Positions 21,198-34,000 of a stretch of 64,000 nt of DNA are shown here, piece by piece. The notes under the pieces are model-generated. The model ran no database searches. It was not told where the DNA came from and was given only the letters and a program-made list of their open reading frames with translations. Source of the stretch: Liolophura sinensis (lineage: Eukaryota; Mollusca; Polyplacophora; Chitonida; Chitonidae); contig NC_088302.1 of the NCBI RefSeq assembly GCF_032854445.1, forward strand, positions 24,935,788 through 24,999,787, in the 5' to 3' direction. A program made the position numbers and the translations under genes. How positions within the stretch are numbered: the stretch's first letter is position 1; every line of letters starts with the position of its first letter.

Positions 21198-22010
21198 TTT
21201 TTCTAATACATATAAACTGCTTGTTTTGGGAGGTTTCCTGTAATTTGTATTCAAATTTTGTTTTTGACTGGAATACACGGGAATATTTCATTTAAGTATT
21301 TTGGGTTTTTTTTACACAATTTTTCGGCTAAGCAGTTCAAAAATGAGCTTTCTGTATTTTTCCTCCAATGGTTTTCAGAAAATGTCACCTACGATAGCTT
21401 GAGATTTACTGTTTATATGCAAAGATGAAAGTGGTTCCATTTTGACCTGAACTAAGTTAAGGAACGCACGAAAATTAATGAGCATTGGTATATATAAGTG
21501 TGGCATGCCACAGGGTAGGTTCATCCATAATTGAGGGTTATGTCTGTTGTCAACGAAATCATTTGAGACGCCATGATATCACAGAAAAATTGAACATATG
21601 TAATGGTAACTAATATGTGTATCATCTGGTTGACACATTTCAATAACACTGTTGAATATTTTTGGAAAACGGTCTGACATATATATGCAGCTGAATGTTT
21701 AAAAGCTACGTTGTGCATTTCTCCAAAAACTGCGTTTTCTAACCTGATTGGTTTTCGGTCTCTTAAAGTATGATAGCTACATGTTGTACTATCCTAATTC
21801 AAGATATATACATGTTATGATGTAGGAATTCTCTGGTACATTCCCTTTGAGGTCTAACACTGTCACAAGGATGTTTCTGTTAAGAGGCCCACTGCCAAAG
21901 TTGAGACTTTTATGCCGCTACCTCACTGAAATGTCAAGACACCAGACATGATGCCGCTCCCAGTTATAACAAGCCTGCACTTGGTCACCTGTTTTAGTCA
22001 AAATGCTTAC

Positions 22011-22016
22011 AATAAA
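22011..22016 (+). terminator. Candidate IGHMBP2 poly(A) signal
   Basis: AATAAA followed by an A run, about 815 nt after the stop. Another AATAAA at 21186 overlaps the last codons and is less likely to be used. Transcript 3' ends cannot be set from sequence alone. Confidence 0.35.
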
Positions 22017-23169
22017 AAAAGTTCAAAATGACTTGCAATTCCAGACTGAATGTGGTGACAAAACACAGTAGATCCAATAATGTGTAGTGTGGTGATGTTG
22101 GGTCTACTCAAAGGTGGCATGGTGGTGAGGCAGTCTTAACAACACTAATTAAGATATGCTGTTTTACTTCACGTTTTGAGTGAGAACACAAGGTTTTGGT
22201 TCATTTCCATGTGCATTTCTCTGATTCCCCTTATCTTTACTGTTCTGAAGGCCTTGATGAAAGTAAGTGCTTTACAGAAGGTGTAAGACTGTTGAGGTAT
22301 TTTAAGTTGAAATCGATTAAAGGAGAAGAAAACTTAAAAACATCACACTATAGGCTGAAAAGAGCACATTTTTTTCTATCTGATGGTGCCTGCTGCATAA
22401 TTTTGCAATTTTTCCTCGCCATACACGTAAAGCCTGAAAACCGCAAAGCTGGCATAAATAGTTGAGTCCATGGCGTCCTCCATTTTTAACACCTTACACT
22501 TTATGCTGGGGGTGTGTTGCCTCGCAGCCAATGAGAGTCGTTAAAACTGCTGGCTTGTTTGTGTAAACTCGGAACCTACGTCCAACATTCCCGTTTCCCG
22601 ATGATCAAGCGGAAAATGAACTGCACTGTTCACTACCTTCTGGGAAGAAGAGTTCTACCAGGAATGTACAAACTGCACATTGGCGGTTTCTGACGGCAAT
22701 TCTCCAGCTAACACAGAAGACTTCAGGACTAGTTCTTAGGCAAAATGGAGTCGCCCACAGCGGATTTTGACGCTGACTTTATTTATAATTTATCAACTTG
22801 AAGCACACATTAGAATTTTTTTTATAGCATGCACCTGCGAGGAAATGCATACTCTTTTCAATGGTATTTGACTGGTATTTCAATTTTCTTTTCCTTTAAT
22901 GCTTTCTAGCATTTCAGCAGACATAGCAGCTTTCAGCGCTGTTCGTTGAAAGCCGTGGGCTGATTCTAGTTCATTCACCCACTCACAACATTGACAGTGA
23001 CAACAGTGTTGGTGAAATGTTCATTGAGAATTGACCACCAGTCTATCTTGAGCACCATTTAATTCACTTTAGACACCCAGTGTCTTCTCCAGGTTGCTTG
23101 ATCAATGAGGCCTGCAGCACAGTAGTTGCAATGTTAATTTGCAAGCTCTATAGAGATTTTGCAATCTAA

Positions 23170-23215
23170 GTCTCGTCGTCATATGACTGAAAAATTGTTG
23201 AGTATGTCATAAGAC
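23170..23215 (+). mobile_element. Fragment of a second dispersed repeat/SINE
   Basis: 'gtcgtcatatgactgaaaaa' followed by 'ttgttgagtatgtcataaga'. The same consensus is seen at 32008-32065 and 63400-63458, where it ends in 'gttaaaccccaatc' type sequence. Confidence 0.55.
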
Positions 23216-23599
23216 TGTAGGCATACATACAAATCTCAGAAATATCTGGACCCCGCTGGCTCATTCAGCTAACTGAACCTCCCTGAAATCTAGCTCTTGG
23301 CTCGTCTGTGACCTTAAAGGGTTGAAGAATCATTTCTAATTGGCTGAAGCGATAGCCCAGGAATCCTATAGCCACTGTCTGCTAATCAGCATTGATTCTG
23401 AATCCCTTTAATTTAGGGTGTTCATCACATAACCAGCAGAGGGCAGTGGTTTTTCCTGACTTAACTGGACTTCCATAAACCTGACAGCCTTCATACATTT
23501 AGGTCCCCAGGCACCTACATACATGTATGAGTGAAAGAACAATGATTATAGCTTGTGAAACCCATATGAAAGAAACATTTATATGGAAGTACATGTATT

Positions 23600-24065
23600 G
23601 CCTTACATATCCTTACCAGTTGAGTCATCGTAACAAAAGCCACATGAACAATCCTTACATATCCTTACCAGTTGAGTCATGCTTACAATAGCCACATGAA
23701 CAATCCTTAAATATCTTTACCAGTTGTCATTCTAACAATAGCCACATGAACAATCCTTACATATCCTTACCAGTTGAGTCATTCTAACAATAGCCTTATG
23801 AACAATCCTTACATATCCTTACCAGTTGAGTCATTCTAACAATAGCCTTATGAACAATCCTTACAAATCCTTACCAGTTGAGTCATTCTAACAATAGCCT
23901 TATGAACAATCCTTACATATCCTTACCAGTTGAGTCATTCTAACAATAGCCTTATGAACAATCCTTACATATCCTTACCAGTTGAGTCATTCTAACAATA
24001 GCCACATGAACAATCCTTACATATCCTTACCAGTTGTCATCCTAACAATTGCCACATAAACAATC
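23600..24065 (+). repeat. 52-bp minisatellite
   Basis: About nine copies of 'tccttaccagttgagtcatt', 'ctaacaatagccttatgaac', 'aatccttacata'; the outer copies have 'ccacatgaac' and two lack 'gag'. Confidence 0.93.
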
Positions 24066-25104
24066 ATGTATGAAAAAAACTGGTCATAAATTTGTCAGAC
24101 ACCATCCTTTGATCTGTATATTTCTTATTTTGCCTTATTCTAGAGTCTTATTCGTCTTGGAGATATGTGTCATGGTTTGTTTGGAAGGTGGAACGGTATG
24201 AATTTCCTTTTCTTTGCATCTAAAAACACATTTTTTTTCTCCAGGAAAATGTTTAGGGCAAGTCCTGTTCTTTAATGGTTTGTGTAGATGTATGCCTTGT
24301 AATATATGAACAAACCCGATGCAGTTCTGTAGGAGCAATTTATATTTGATTCACAAGGTGTTAACTAAAGAATTTCTGATCTCTACTCGATGGCAGTAAG
24401 TTTTACAGGTAGAGGAAACTTGAGTGCCCACCACCCCACCAGTGGCAAGTTCACTTTGCCACGTGATGTACAAACATGTGTATGTCCACCATTTTGGTGG
24501 ACAACACCAAAGTGCTACTTTGCGCAAATGGCCAATCAGTGACCACTTATTTAGCAGCAATATATAAGCAAGCTTTTTTCTTGCTTTCACAAATTTTGTT
24601 ACCGGCGCCTGAAGTCGATACAGCAGCTCTGTTCATCCAAATCTCTCCCCATTGCTGTGGTTTATCCATAAAATACCCAAGAGCATCTCGCTACATGTAC
24701 ATCCTGTCAGTACCCATCAGTTAGAGTTTATCGGCTTGTCTCGCATCAAAGGATTTGATAAGGATCAGTAGTAACTATGGCATGAACCAGCAGCCATGGA
24801 TGGATATTGTTAGAGCTGGGGATGTGAGCTGAAATAAAACGAGGCTATTATATTATACACTACTGGGTCCAATATAGAAAGGGTTTTTGATGTACGAGTC
24901 AATGTGTCAATGTAAAATACCGTATTGAATGAGTTGTCAAAGGCTATGTCCAATAAAGGCTTCCAGCCCTGTGGTGCCAACGCCATATTCGGGTAATATA
25001 GAAGTGTCGAACGATTATTCTGTTGGGCATAGGTAACATAACTGGGACAGTCTATTATGGATGAACTTGCCAGCACTATCAATATTGGGCCCCATTATGC
25101 AATG

Positions 25105-25340
25105 GGTTCTCCCAGAAGACCACAAGATAATTAGTGAGTTCGTGTGTTCAAATAAAACTCCCACAGTCCCTGCTGCAGTGTTATCAGGAATGCTTTTATG
25201 CAAGGGTTTAACAGGTTCCCCCTGAAGACCACAAGACTTAAATAATAGTGAGTTTGTGTTTTTAAATCAAGCTCCAATAGGCCCTGCTGCAGTGTTCTCA
25301 AGAATTTTGTCACTAAATGGTTGAGCAAGATGCAGTAGCT
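25105..25340 (+). repeat. About 120-bp direct duplication
   Basis: Two diverged copies beginning at 'gaagaccacaaga' (25114 and 25215) and running through 'agtgagtt', 'gtgtt', 'aaatmaa', 'ccctgctgcagtgtt' to 'caagaatttt' type ends. Confidence 0.75.
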
Positions 25341-25653
25341 TTCTTTACGCTCTACAACTAAACCAGTTGTATCCCTAAACAAAGTACATGTTGTAAGGTC
25401 ATATGATACATTTACACAGGATAAATCATATTCTCAGAGTGATTTTTCTAGTTTCCTCTGCTTCCATTATTTGTTTTTGGAGGCTTTGGTGGCGAAAGTG
25501 GTCACCAGTACACTCTTGTGTAGTCTTACATGAATTGCACATGCTTTTCAACCAGTTAGACATACATGTAGGTCACACCTGGAACAGTTCACCAGCAACT
25601 TGCCAAATATTTTTGGTTTAATCCTGAAACTTCCTAAGGTGCTCAAGATTCAA

Positions 25654-25905
25654 GGGGTGTCTGTGGCTCAGTTGGTTAGCGCGCTAGTGCAGCATTATGA
25701 CCCAGGAGCCTCTCTCCAATGCGGTCGCTATGAGTTCAAGTCCACCTCATGCTGGCTTCCTCTCCGGTTGTACATGGGAAGGTCTGCCACCAGCCTGCGG
25801 GTGGTCGTGGGTTCCCCCGGTTTCCTCCCACCATAATGCTGGCCGCCATCATATAAGTGAAATATTCTTGAGTGAGGCGTAAAAACACCAATCAAATAAA
25901 TCAAG
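25654..25905 (+). mobile_element. Full-length tRNA-derived SINE, + strand
   Basis: It has a complete pol III promoter: A box 'tggctcagttgg' (25664-25675) and B box 'gagttcaagtcc' (25732-25743). The body follows: 'catgctggcttcctctccgg', 'gaaggtctgcc', 'ggtggtcgtggg', 'ccaccataatgctggccgcc', 'agtgaaatattcttgagtga', 'aacaccaatcaaataaatca'. Along with 32490-32754 it is the best reference copy in the window. The organisation resembles the conserved-central-domain SINEs described in molluscs; I cannot assign a family name. Confidence 0.93.
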
Positions 25906-27410
25906 ATACAAATTTGATTTCTTTTGATTTTTGTTAAACAACACAACCAAAGAATTTCTTCTTGAATATGATGGCAGTCAGTTCTGCACCGGGAAGACTA
26001 TAGTAACCTTGGTTAAGCCATGGTTATGGAAAGTAGACAAGCATAGTGGGACTGCTAAAATGGCCACATCGGCATGGTCAATTTCATATAGCCAACAATT
26101 TGAGCCCACAAACAGCTGGACAATACCCACATTTCCTGTCCAAGCACAGGTTTGAACCAGCACTCCACTGAACTTACTATAATTAAACTTTAATGTTAAT
26201 GTTTTTTTTCATTGCAATTATTATGTTTGGCAAAGTACAAGTAACATTTTGCAAAGTAATTCCGTTGTGCAAATTAATTATGTTGTGCAAATTAATTATG
26301 TTTTGCAAAGTAATAAACCTACATTTACTGCACATCTAATCAGCACTAGGAATGTCAGGTTTTACTGGTGTTTTGGGGTATTTTTAAACGTTTAATGGCC
26401 TGGATGAGATTTGCTTCCCACTACACTGATTCCCACGGTCAGTGTTAATCTGTCAGTCATCACAGCACTGTCATGATTAACTGAGGACTGGGGACTGAGT
26501 CATAACCTGGGATTAAACTCATACCTGTGGGTTTGAATCGGGCTGTCAGTAACCACAGGATATCACTTATACCACACCACACTGTAGTTCAGTGTTTTTG
26601 TTTTTTAGGACACATAAATTAAAATTTTTTGTTTTACAGGCAGAATGAATCTTTTCAATGTGGGTCGAGTGCATAAAACTAAAACTGAAAAACAATCTAA
26701 TGTGTGAGAAATGTGAACTGTCACAGAACTGTTCCTGTTGAAAATATATTTACAGGATCAGAAAGCCTTTAAAAGCAGGAAAATCATAAATAACATTTAA
26801 GACTGGGCAGAACAAAAGGATGGATTTTCATTTTCATTCTTATTCCATTCTACAATTTTTTTAGTGTCAGCTTGCCAGAAATCTCTTAAAATCTCTTGTT
26901 CTGTTACAAAATGTACAAAAACTACTTTATCTGTAATGGCTAACTTAAGATCTACATGTAAGAAGACATCGCAACTTCTGTGAGCGCATGATGTGTGTTC
27001 CTCTGACACAAAATTGAACATAGTTATTGTGGCAGGGCAAACGGTGGAAAAATATCATCATATATCCAAATGATGTTAGGATATTACAGTGAAATATATG
27101 AAAAAAGCAGAGAAGAACCTGATGATCCATAAAAGATGTCGGACATTCTTATGATCACTTGAGATCATTTGAAACGTGTTGTGAAATAACTTAATCATAT
27201 TAGCTGTAACATCAGAAAACAAAAACACAACCACTTCAATTTCATAAATATTTACTGTTACATGGACATACATACATGTATTGACAAAGTAGTAGATGAT
27301 ATACCGTGGAACGATGGACAAAGTGGTTGCTTGTGCAGTTTTTGATCTTACCAGATCCACACCTGTAGCAAAATTTCACGAGAATATTCTAATTAATAAA
27401 AGAAAAAAAA

Positions 27411-27973
27411 TGCTTAAAGGAGAAGAAAACATGAAAATGATGCCAAAATCAGATGAAAGAGTGTCAAAATTTATTTTGCCAATATGATATTTAATATTTT
27501 TTTGGATTTTTTCAAGAGAAAAGGGTATTTGAAAATAGGACCAAACATTTCTCGTTGATGCATAATAAATTTCTAAATAAGGATGTGATGGTTGTCTAAT
27601 AAATTTATTTGAATGTAAATTTGTTGTTTATATCGTAACATATGCATTTAACCTAAATTATGATAATATTTATGAACATATTACAAATATAAATATGATC
27701 CAAATTGAGATTTAGTACATTTGTTAGCTGAAAAGAACAAATTCTAGTGCAAAAATATTTATTAAACCTGTGTTACATCCTTATTTATGACATTATTAAA
27801 CAAACACTATAAATACCATAAGGTGGTCCCAAATACCCACCATACAAAAATTATTTTCAAGTGTCCTTTTCTCCTTAAGGAGAAAACGAAAAAAACATAC
27901 TGGAGACCACATTTAGGATTAACTTTCTGCACTCTTTCATCTGAACCATGTCATTTTTATGTTTTCTCCAGCT
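27411..27973. mobile_element. MITE-like inverted-repeat element abutting the POMP stop codon
   Basis: The left arm (about 27411-27605) and right arm (about 27770-27973) are inverted copies. Paired segments: 'ggagaagaaaacatgaaaat' with 'ggagaaaacataaaaatgac' (reverse complement of the right arm), then 'cagatgaaagagtg' in both, then 'aataaggatgtgatgg' with 'aataaggatgtaacac'. The spacer is AT-rich without coding potential. The right arm ends about 10 bp from the POMP stop. A related 'aaaggagaagaaaact' sequence occurs at 22319. Confidence 0.75.
27758..27763 (-). terminator. Candidate POMP poly(A) signal
   Basis: The plus-strand hexamer tttatt reads AATAAA on the POMP strand, about 220 nt after the stop. 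It lies at the inner edge of the MITE-like element, so the 3' UTR would be largely element-derived. Confidence 0.35.
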
Positions 27974-27983
27974 TTATAGAACT

Positions 27984-28051
27984 TCACAGCAAATTGAGTC
28001 TCTTCTCCATGAGTACATGAGGATTTCCCATTGTTTCTGCATCAGCAGGAT
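27984..28051 (-). CDS. POMP: POMP exon 6 (terminal)
   Basis: Encodes PADAETMGNPHVLMEKRLNLL and a TGA stop (27984-27986), matching the conserved POMP C-terminus. The acceptor is 'cttctttccag'. The bases after the stop enter the right arm of the inverted-repeat element. Confidence 0.96.
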
Positions 28052-31000
28052 CTGGAAAGAAGAATAAAAAAACAAAACAGAAGGCTCAGTAAAGAAATCA
28101 GTGTTAAAGAAGAAATAGTTGCTGCTGGGCCACAGGGCTACCACAAACAGTAAACTGCAGTGAGCCAATGAGTAATGTGGTTGGCAATATTTTATTTCAA
28201 CAGAGAAATCCTCCAGTGACAAGCTCTGGTTTATTGGTTTCCTGTACTGCTTAGACAGCCTATTCACACAGAACCGATCAGGTAAATGTGGACATTATTT
28301 CACACATCACCAACTACTGGCGGGTGCTTAAATCCCAGTTTATCTTCAATATAGCAACATTATACTTCCTTCATATTTGAACAAAACAATATTGGTTGTG
28401 ACTTGTTTTAATACTTACTGTTGAGAATGTCTTCAAACGTTATCATCTCGTCCAATCCTGTCAGAGTGTTGATCATGATGTCAGAGCTATGAAGGCCGGG
28501 TAGCCGCCTCATCTGTAAGGGAAAAGTTAACCTGATCTTAGCGCAAGATTGGATTATGGTTTCAAAAAGGAAAAATAATAAATATTCTGAGGTTTTATGG
28601 TATAACGTCTCAGTTCATAGTAAATGGTGGCTAAGTGATAAAATGTGTCCTTCCCAAGGCCAAGGCTGACTAGTTCAGGATTTCTTAGGTTGTCCGGAGA
28701 ATGACAGAGGTCACCAATCAGCTAAATAAATAAATATGTAAACATACATGTAGGAGTAATTCTGACCTCTCAGTGTTGTATTCAACTGAATTTGCTGCTT
28801 GGTCTTTTTAACTTGTTGTTCTTAGCAATTCCATAATGGAAAACAGTTTACAGTCAGTTTTCTTCAGTCTTATACGTGCAGGAAACAGTAAAGACCAAGG
28901 CCTGTTGTGACCAAGGCCTGTTGAACAGTGCAGAACAAGGGGAAATTCGTTTTTTTTTAAAATGACTGTGTAGAAGTAGAGCCCGGCGGAAAGCACCGCA
29001 CCTCCCCAGGTACTGGAGTATGACCTACAATATAATTAGCTAGAGGCCTATTCTCCCACAAGACGTGGCTCAAACAACAGAGCCAACAAAAGCCAAATAC
29101 AGAACGCATACATAAATGTACAGTACTAAATGAATACTCATACTTGTACATGTACACTGAAAATGCTATTGTTTGCCAAGACAGTGTAAAGTGGTGTGCT
29201 CACCAATCCTTTGTACACAGTGACAGATGAAGTGCTTAAGTCAACCAGCGAACTGCTAATCACCCCTCACATCCTGTTCTTTCTATTTTTTGGGGTCACT
29301 AGTAAAGTCACATTCTTCAATATGTCACTATATATTTTTGGGATCACTAGTAAAGTCACATTCTTCAATATGTCACTATATATTTTTGGGGTCACTAGTA
29401 AAGTCCCATTCTTCAATATGTCACTATATATTTTTTGGGTCACTAGTAAAGTCCCATTCTTCAATATGTCACTATATATTTTCCCCTCAAGGCCAGGAAC
29501 TACCAATCATTACTTCATTGGCTGTTTTGTTTTACACTATAATGTTAATTTTCAAATATATAATAAACCATGGATAAAAATCAATAGTTACAAGAGATTT
29601 AAATAAAATGAGACAACAAGTTCAGGTACCGATGATGAAGAGTACTTTGTGTTCTGCGCAACATTAAGCAAACTTTAATCTATGTCATTATATCAGTATG
29701 AGGCATTCAACAGAGGACTTTTTTTTTTCCTGTATAAACTGTGATAACTCTTTTCCTGCTCGATGTACATGTATCACAGGATGTGGTAAGCCAGACATCC
29801 CTGACACTAGCTATATACCCCTTGCTCCATGCACATGTAGCAGCTAATGTTAGCATACCATGTGTCCGTTTTTCAACAGTGAATAACTCAAAGACGCATG
29901 CACATGTACAGTACCTGTAAGAGCAGGTCTAATTTACATTTAGATTCAAATTCTTACAGGCTGTAGACCTATAGATCAAATCACCCAGGGGTACATGTAT
30001 TATAGACATCAATATCAAACATGACAAGTGTGAATGTTATCATTGTCAACTTTGTGATTAGTCTTTGAAAAAAAAAAAAACATGAAATTACAGATCCAAT
30101 TTTACAGAACTGACAAAGACAGGAGTTCTTAAGGCTTCCCTCAGGGTAGATAGGTTGGGTATTCAAGTCCCATTTTAATTCATACACAATAAGCACCTGG
30201 TTTTGTATGAACTCTGGTTACTGACCATCTTAACAGCATCTCACAGAGCTGAAGAGTGCATGCTCCAGTGTGTTTCTTTTTGGGATGCAAAATGTAGCTT
30301 GTTTATACACTTAGATATGTAGTATACAGAATGTGAACTCGAACTACAGATGCTTCCAGAGTTTGGATGAACTCGATTGCCACTTTAAACTTTAGCCTGA
30401 AAGTGCATGTGTACTGACAGACACAAATACATGTAGTTAACCAGTCCACACGTTCTGCTGTGAGGAAGACACCACAGACTTAATTTTGGTATACGTGTTT
30501 TATTTTATTTATTTATTTATTTATTTGATTTGTATTTTATGTCGTACTCAAGAATATTTCACTCACACGACAACGGCCAGCATTATGGTGGGTGGAAACC
30601 GGGCCATGTATTTTATACTTTTATTCATAAACCTTCCATCTTCATGGAAGGCCATGTGAGATAGAGAACACCAGCTATCATGACGCATACTTCATTCTCA
30701 ATCTCATATGGCAATATAACAGGCAAAACAAGGCTTTTCACAACACAGCAGAAACAGTGTTTATAGATATACAAACTCACTGTACATACCATGAAGTACA
30801 AAACGGTGAATAGCTGGTGAAAAATCATGTGAAGTACCTGAAACTTCACACAATTTTTCAATAATTAAGCACAAAAAGGGTGATTAGTTGGTGAAAAATT
30901 CCATGGCATTATAGGTGATTTACAGAAGTTGTGCTTAGTATGCATGCCGAGGTCCATGGAAGACTGCTGTTACAGTATCAATATGATCAGTACATGAGCA

Positions 31001-34000
31001 TCCTAGGAGGTCTATCATCTTGGGACAGCAGCACTCAATCAGTTCACACCAGTAAACCCTTTGAACATTTCTATAAACATTTCCCCAAAGAGATGGCACT
31101 GTATGCCAGACAGACAGGATGGAAGGGTGCGGGGAGCTGGCATCCGCGTTACTACACAATAACTGTCTAGTCGCACTTCCTGTGTCAACACTAAAACTAC
31201 TTCCTGTCAACAGCCTACCAACAGTTTTGAATCCAGATGCAGTTTTACAACATCAGCATTCTGTGTTAATGGGCTTCTGATAATTTGTATCAACATGCTT
31301 GTTCGTGCATCAGCAATGTGCCTTGGGCAACAGAATGCCGTGAGGTAGATGATGTAATGTCCTGCTCATTAGTAATCAGCCTTTCAGAATGACACAAATA
31401 GCAGGGCAAAGTATTAGAAAAATGCATTTCGGATTGCATGTACATGTACATTAGCTATGCTTAACAAATAACATCATGTCAAACATACATGTAACAGGAA
31501 AATTTGCATAATCATAAATTGTGGGTATGCCCCTCAGAATGGTGTGGTTATTTTAAAAGGTCAGAGGTTAGCTGCAATACTTAGTTTATTACTTCAGCAA
31601 AGGCAAAATGAGAAAAAAAAGAGATTAAATTTGTAGTCAAAAGAAAATTACAGCACCGGTCCATTCATCAAACAGATGTGAAACTCATAAAGGGGTTTCA
31701 TTCGATACATCGGATCAGCCCTCGGAGTATTCACTATGACTAAGCAAATTCAGTACATAACAATGAAGTAAATTTAATGAGCACATAAAATACTTGTTAT
31801 TAAATAATGCAGTAGTAACCCGACTAACAGTCCAGTCAACAGCTACTGTCTGATGTTGCACCAGACATGCACATACTTTACTGGACATAACCACTGGCCC
31901 CAAACATGTGTTTAAGAGGCAAGTAAAGGTCATAAAATCTTACTTTAGGTGCTGAAACTTACATTTTTCCATTGGTACTACATAACCTTACCTTCCAAAA
32001 AACCTCATAACTGAAAAATTGTTGAGCATGACGTTAAACCCCAATCACTCTCTCACTCACTCCAAAAAAAACTCCAAGCACCTTTCTAAAATCAACAAAA
32101 CTCCTAGAATGGGGCAGAATAAATTACCAAATAATGGATGAAATGTTAGGTCAAATACAGTACTCTGAGAAGCAAATCAAGAAAGTTAAGATGTCCAAAC
32201 CTTTGGGAAACATGAACGCATTCTTGATAAAGACAGATGGTTCTTAGTCACCACTTAATTACGTGATTTACCTTCAGTGCTGTCTGCCTCTCCATCTGCA
32301 GCTTGAGAGGAGCATGGAGGCCCTGACTATTCCTCAACATGCCCAGGTCCATGTGCTGCTGATTAGCGCGCCACTGTGGGGTAAAAGATACACATAGGCG
32401 TGAATACATGCAGCAGTTTCCATATTTTCCTAATACAACAAATGACCCAAAAATAAAGACAAGAAGATCCATTATTCAGAAAATTTATTTTATTTTTTTT
32501 ATTTGATTGGTGTTCTACGCGATACACAAGAATATTTCACTTATATGACGGCGGCCAGCGTTATAGTGGGTGGAAACCGGGCAGAGCCCGGGGGAAACCC
32601 ATGACCATCCGCAGGTTGCTGGCAGACCTTCCCACGTACGACCGGAGAGGAAGCCAGCATGAGCTGGACATGAACTCACAGCGACCGCATTGGCGAGAGA
32701 CTCCTGGGTCATTACGTTGCGCTAGCGTGCTAACCGAGTGAGCCACGGAGGCCCCAGAAAAGGGTTAATGTAACATAATTCAGGAATAGAACTAATGAAC
32801 CATTTAAGATTACAAATCACAAAATTTAATTATTACTTGACCAACCCTTATCAAGAATCAAGAGTTGTGTCAGGAGTTGAGGATTATGCACTTTGATGGC
32901 TCCTCCAAGGGAGATAACTTGTCTACAGGGTCCCTGCCCCACTTACCTGTTGCTCTGAGAACTCTAGAGGATGGGTGTCACTCAAGCGGCTCTTCACGTT
33001 TTGAGGACTAAAACAGAGACAGTATTATGCATCATTCGCTTTGTCACACACATGTAAACCACAGTACAAGTATTCATTTAGACTGATCAGACTGAGATGA
33101 CCTATTCAATGATGCTTCACTTTAATAAAATCTACATGCATTTACATGTAAATATCTATAATGGAAGTCAATTTCATGAATGGGGATAAACCGGAGTGCC
33201 TGTTGTAAACCACCTGCATTTGGCAAGTACCTGATGAATTTTCCACATGTTTTCAAGGCTTAACTCGCATAGTACACATGTATGTACAACAATAAGGATT
33301 GAAGCATGCGCATTCGACACATTAAAAGTGCTGATGATACAGGCTGGAAAAGTCCATGTTTTAAAACCAAGAGCATACCATGTTACTCTATGTAAACAGT
33401 TAAACCTAGATGTAAATGCTATTTTCTGTACAGTCAGTGTTTGTCTCAATTTCTGTGAATCTCTTATCTTCTTACCCATGGAGCATCATGTCTGGGGTTC
33501 CATAAGGCCCATGGGGCAGGGATACCACATGGTCTCCAGGGGGCTGAGGCCGTACAGAAGGGTGTCCTAAACTCTGAAATCAAACATCGCCAGTATTAGC
33601 ACAGATATCCATATATATTATATACTCTATATTTATTTATTTCTTTATTTGTAAATGTCTAAACATTTAGGCAGTGGAGATTTTAAAAAATGAATCCATA
33701 TTCTGCCCCAAATGTGTATTGGACTGTTTTGAACCTGTACTTGAAAGTCTTGAGATAATTAAAGGCAGGGGTCAGAGTTTTATATTTTGAGTTTTTCAAT
33801 GTGGTGACCTTGTCAAATACCGATGTCAAATATTATGATTTAAAGGTATGAAATGTATTAGATTCCATTTATATAATTGTAGATGGATAAAATACATCAA
33901 ATGATCATTTACACATCTCATATTAGGAATATTTGCAGGGCACAAAGTCATTATGATGGTCTTGCTTTAATGTTACATGATGCTTTTATCAATTATGATA

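Larger units (their letters stand above)
21198..27983. other. Convergent intergenic region between IGHMBP2 and POMP
   Basis: No third gene is supported here. Contents: the IGHMBP2 3' UTR with a candidate poly(A) signal AATAAA at 22011, a partial second-type repeat near 23170-23215, a 52-bp minisatellite, a duplicated block of about 120 bp, one full-length SINE, and a long inverted-repeat element next to the POMP stop codon. A less AT-rich block at 22440-22780 is not recognised. Confidence 0.5.

Noticed and set aside
25664-25743. tRNA gene
   Set aside because: A and B boxes are present, but they form the head of a SINE; downstream sequence is the SINE body rather than a tRNA 3' half, and no convincing cloverleaf is visible.
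32515-32746. Short ORFs in SINE copies (also 25600-25882, 35400-35676, 43964-44409)
   Set aside because: They recur only within SINE sequence and carry no conserved protein domain.
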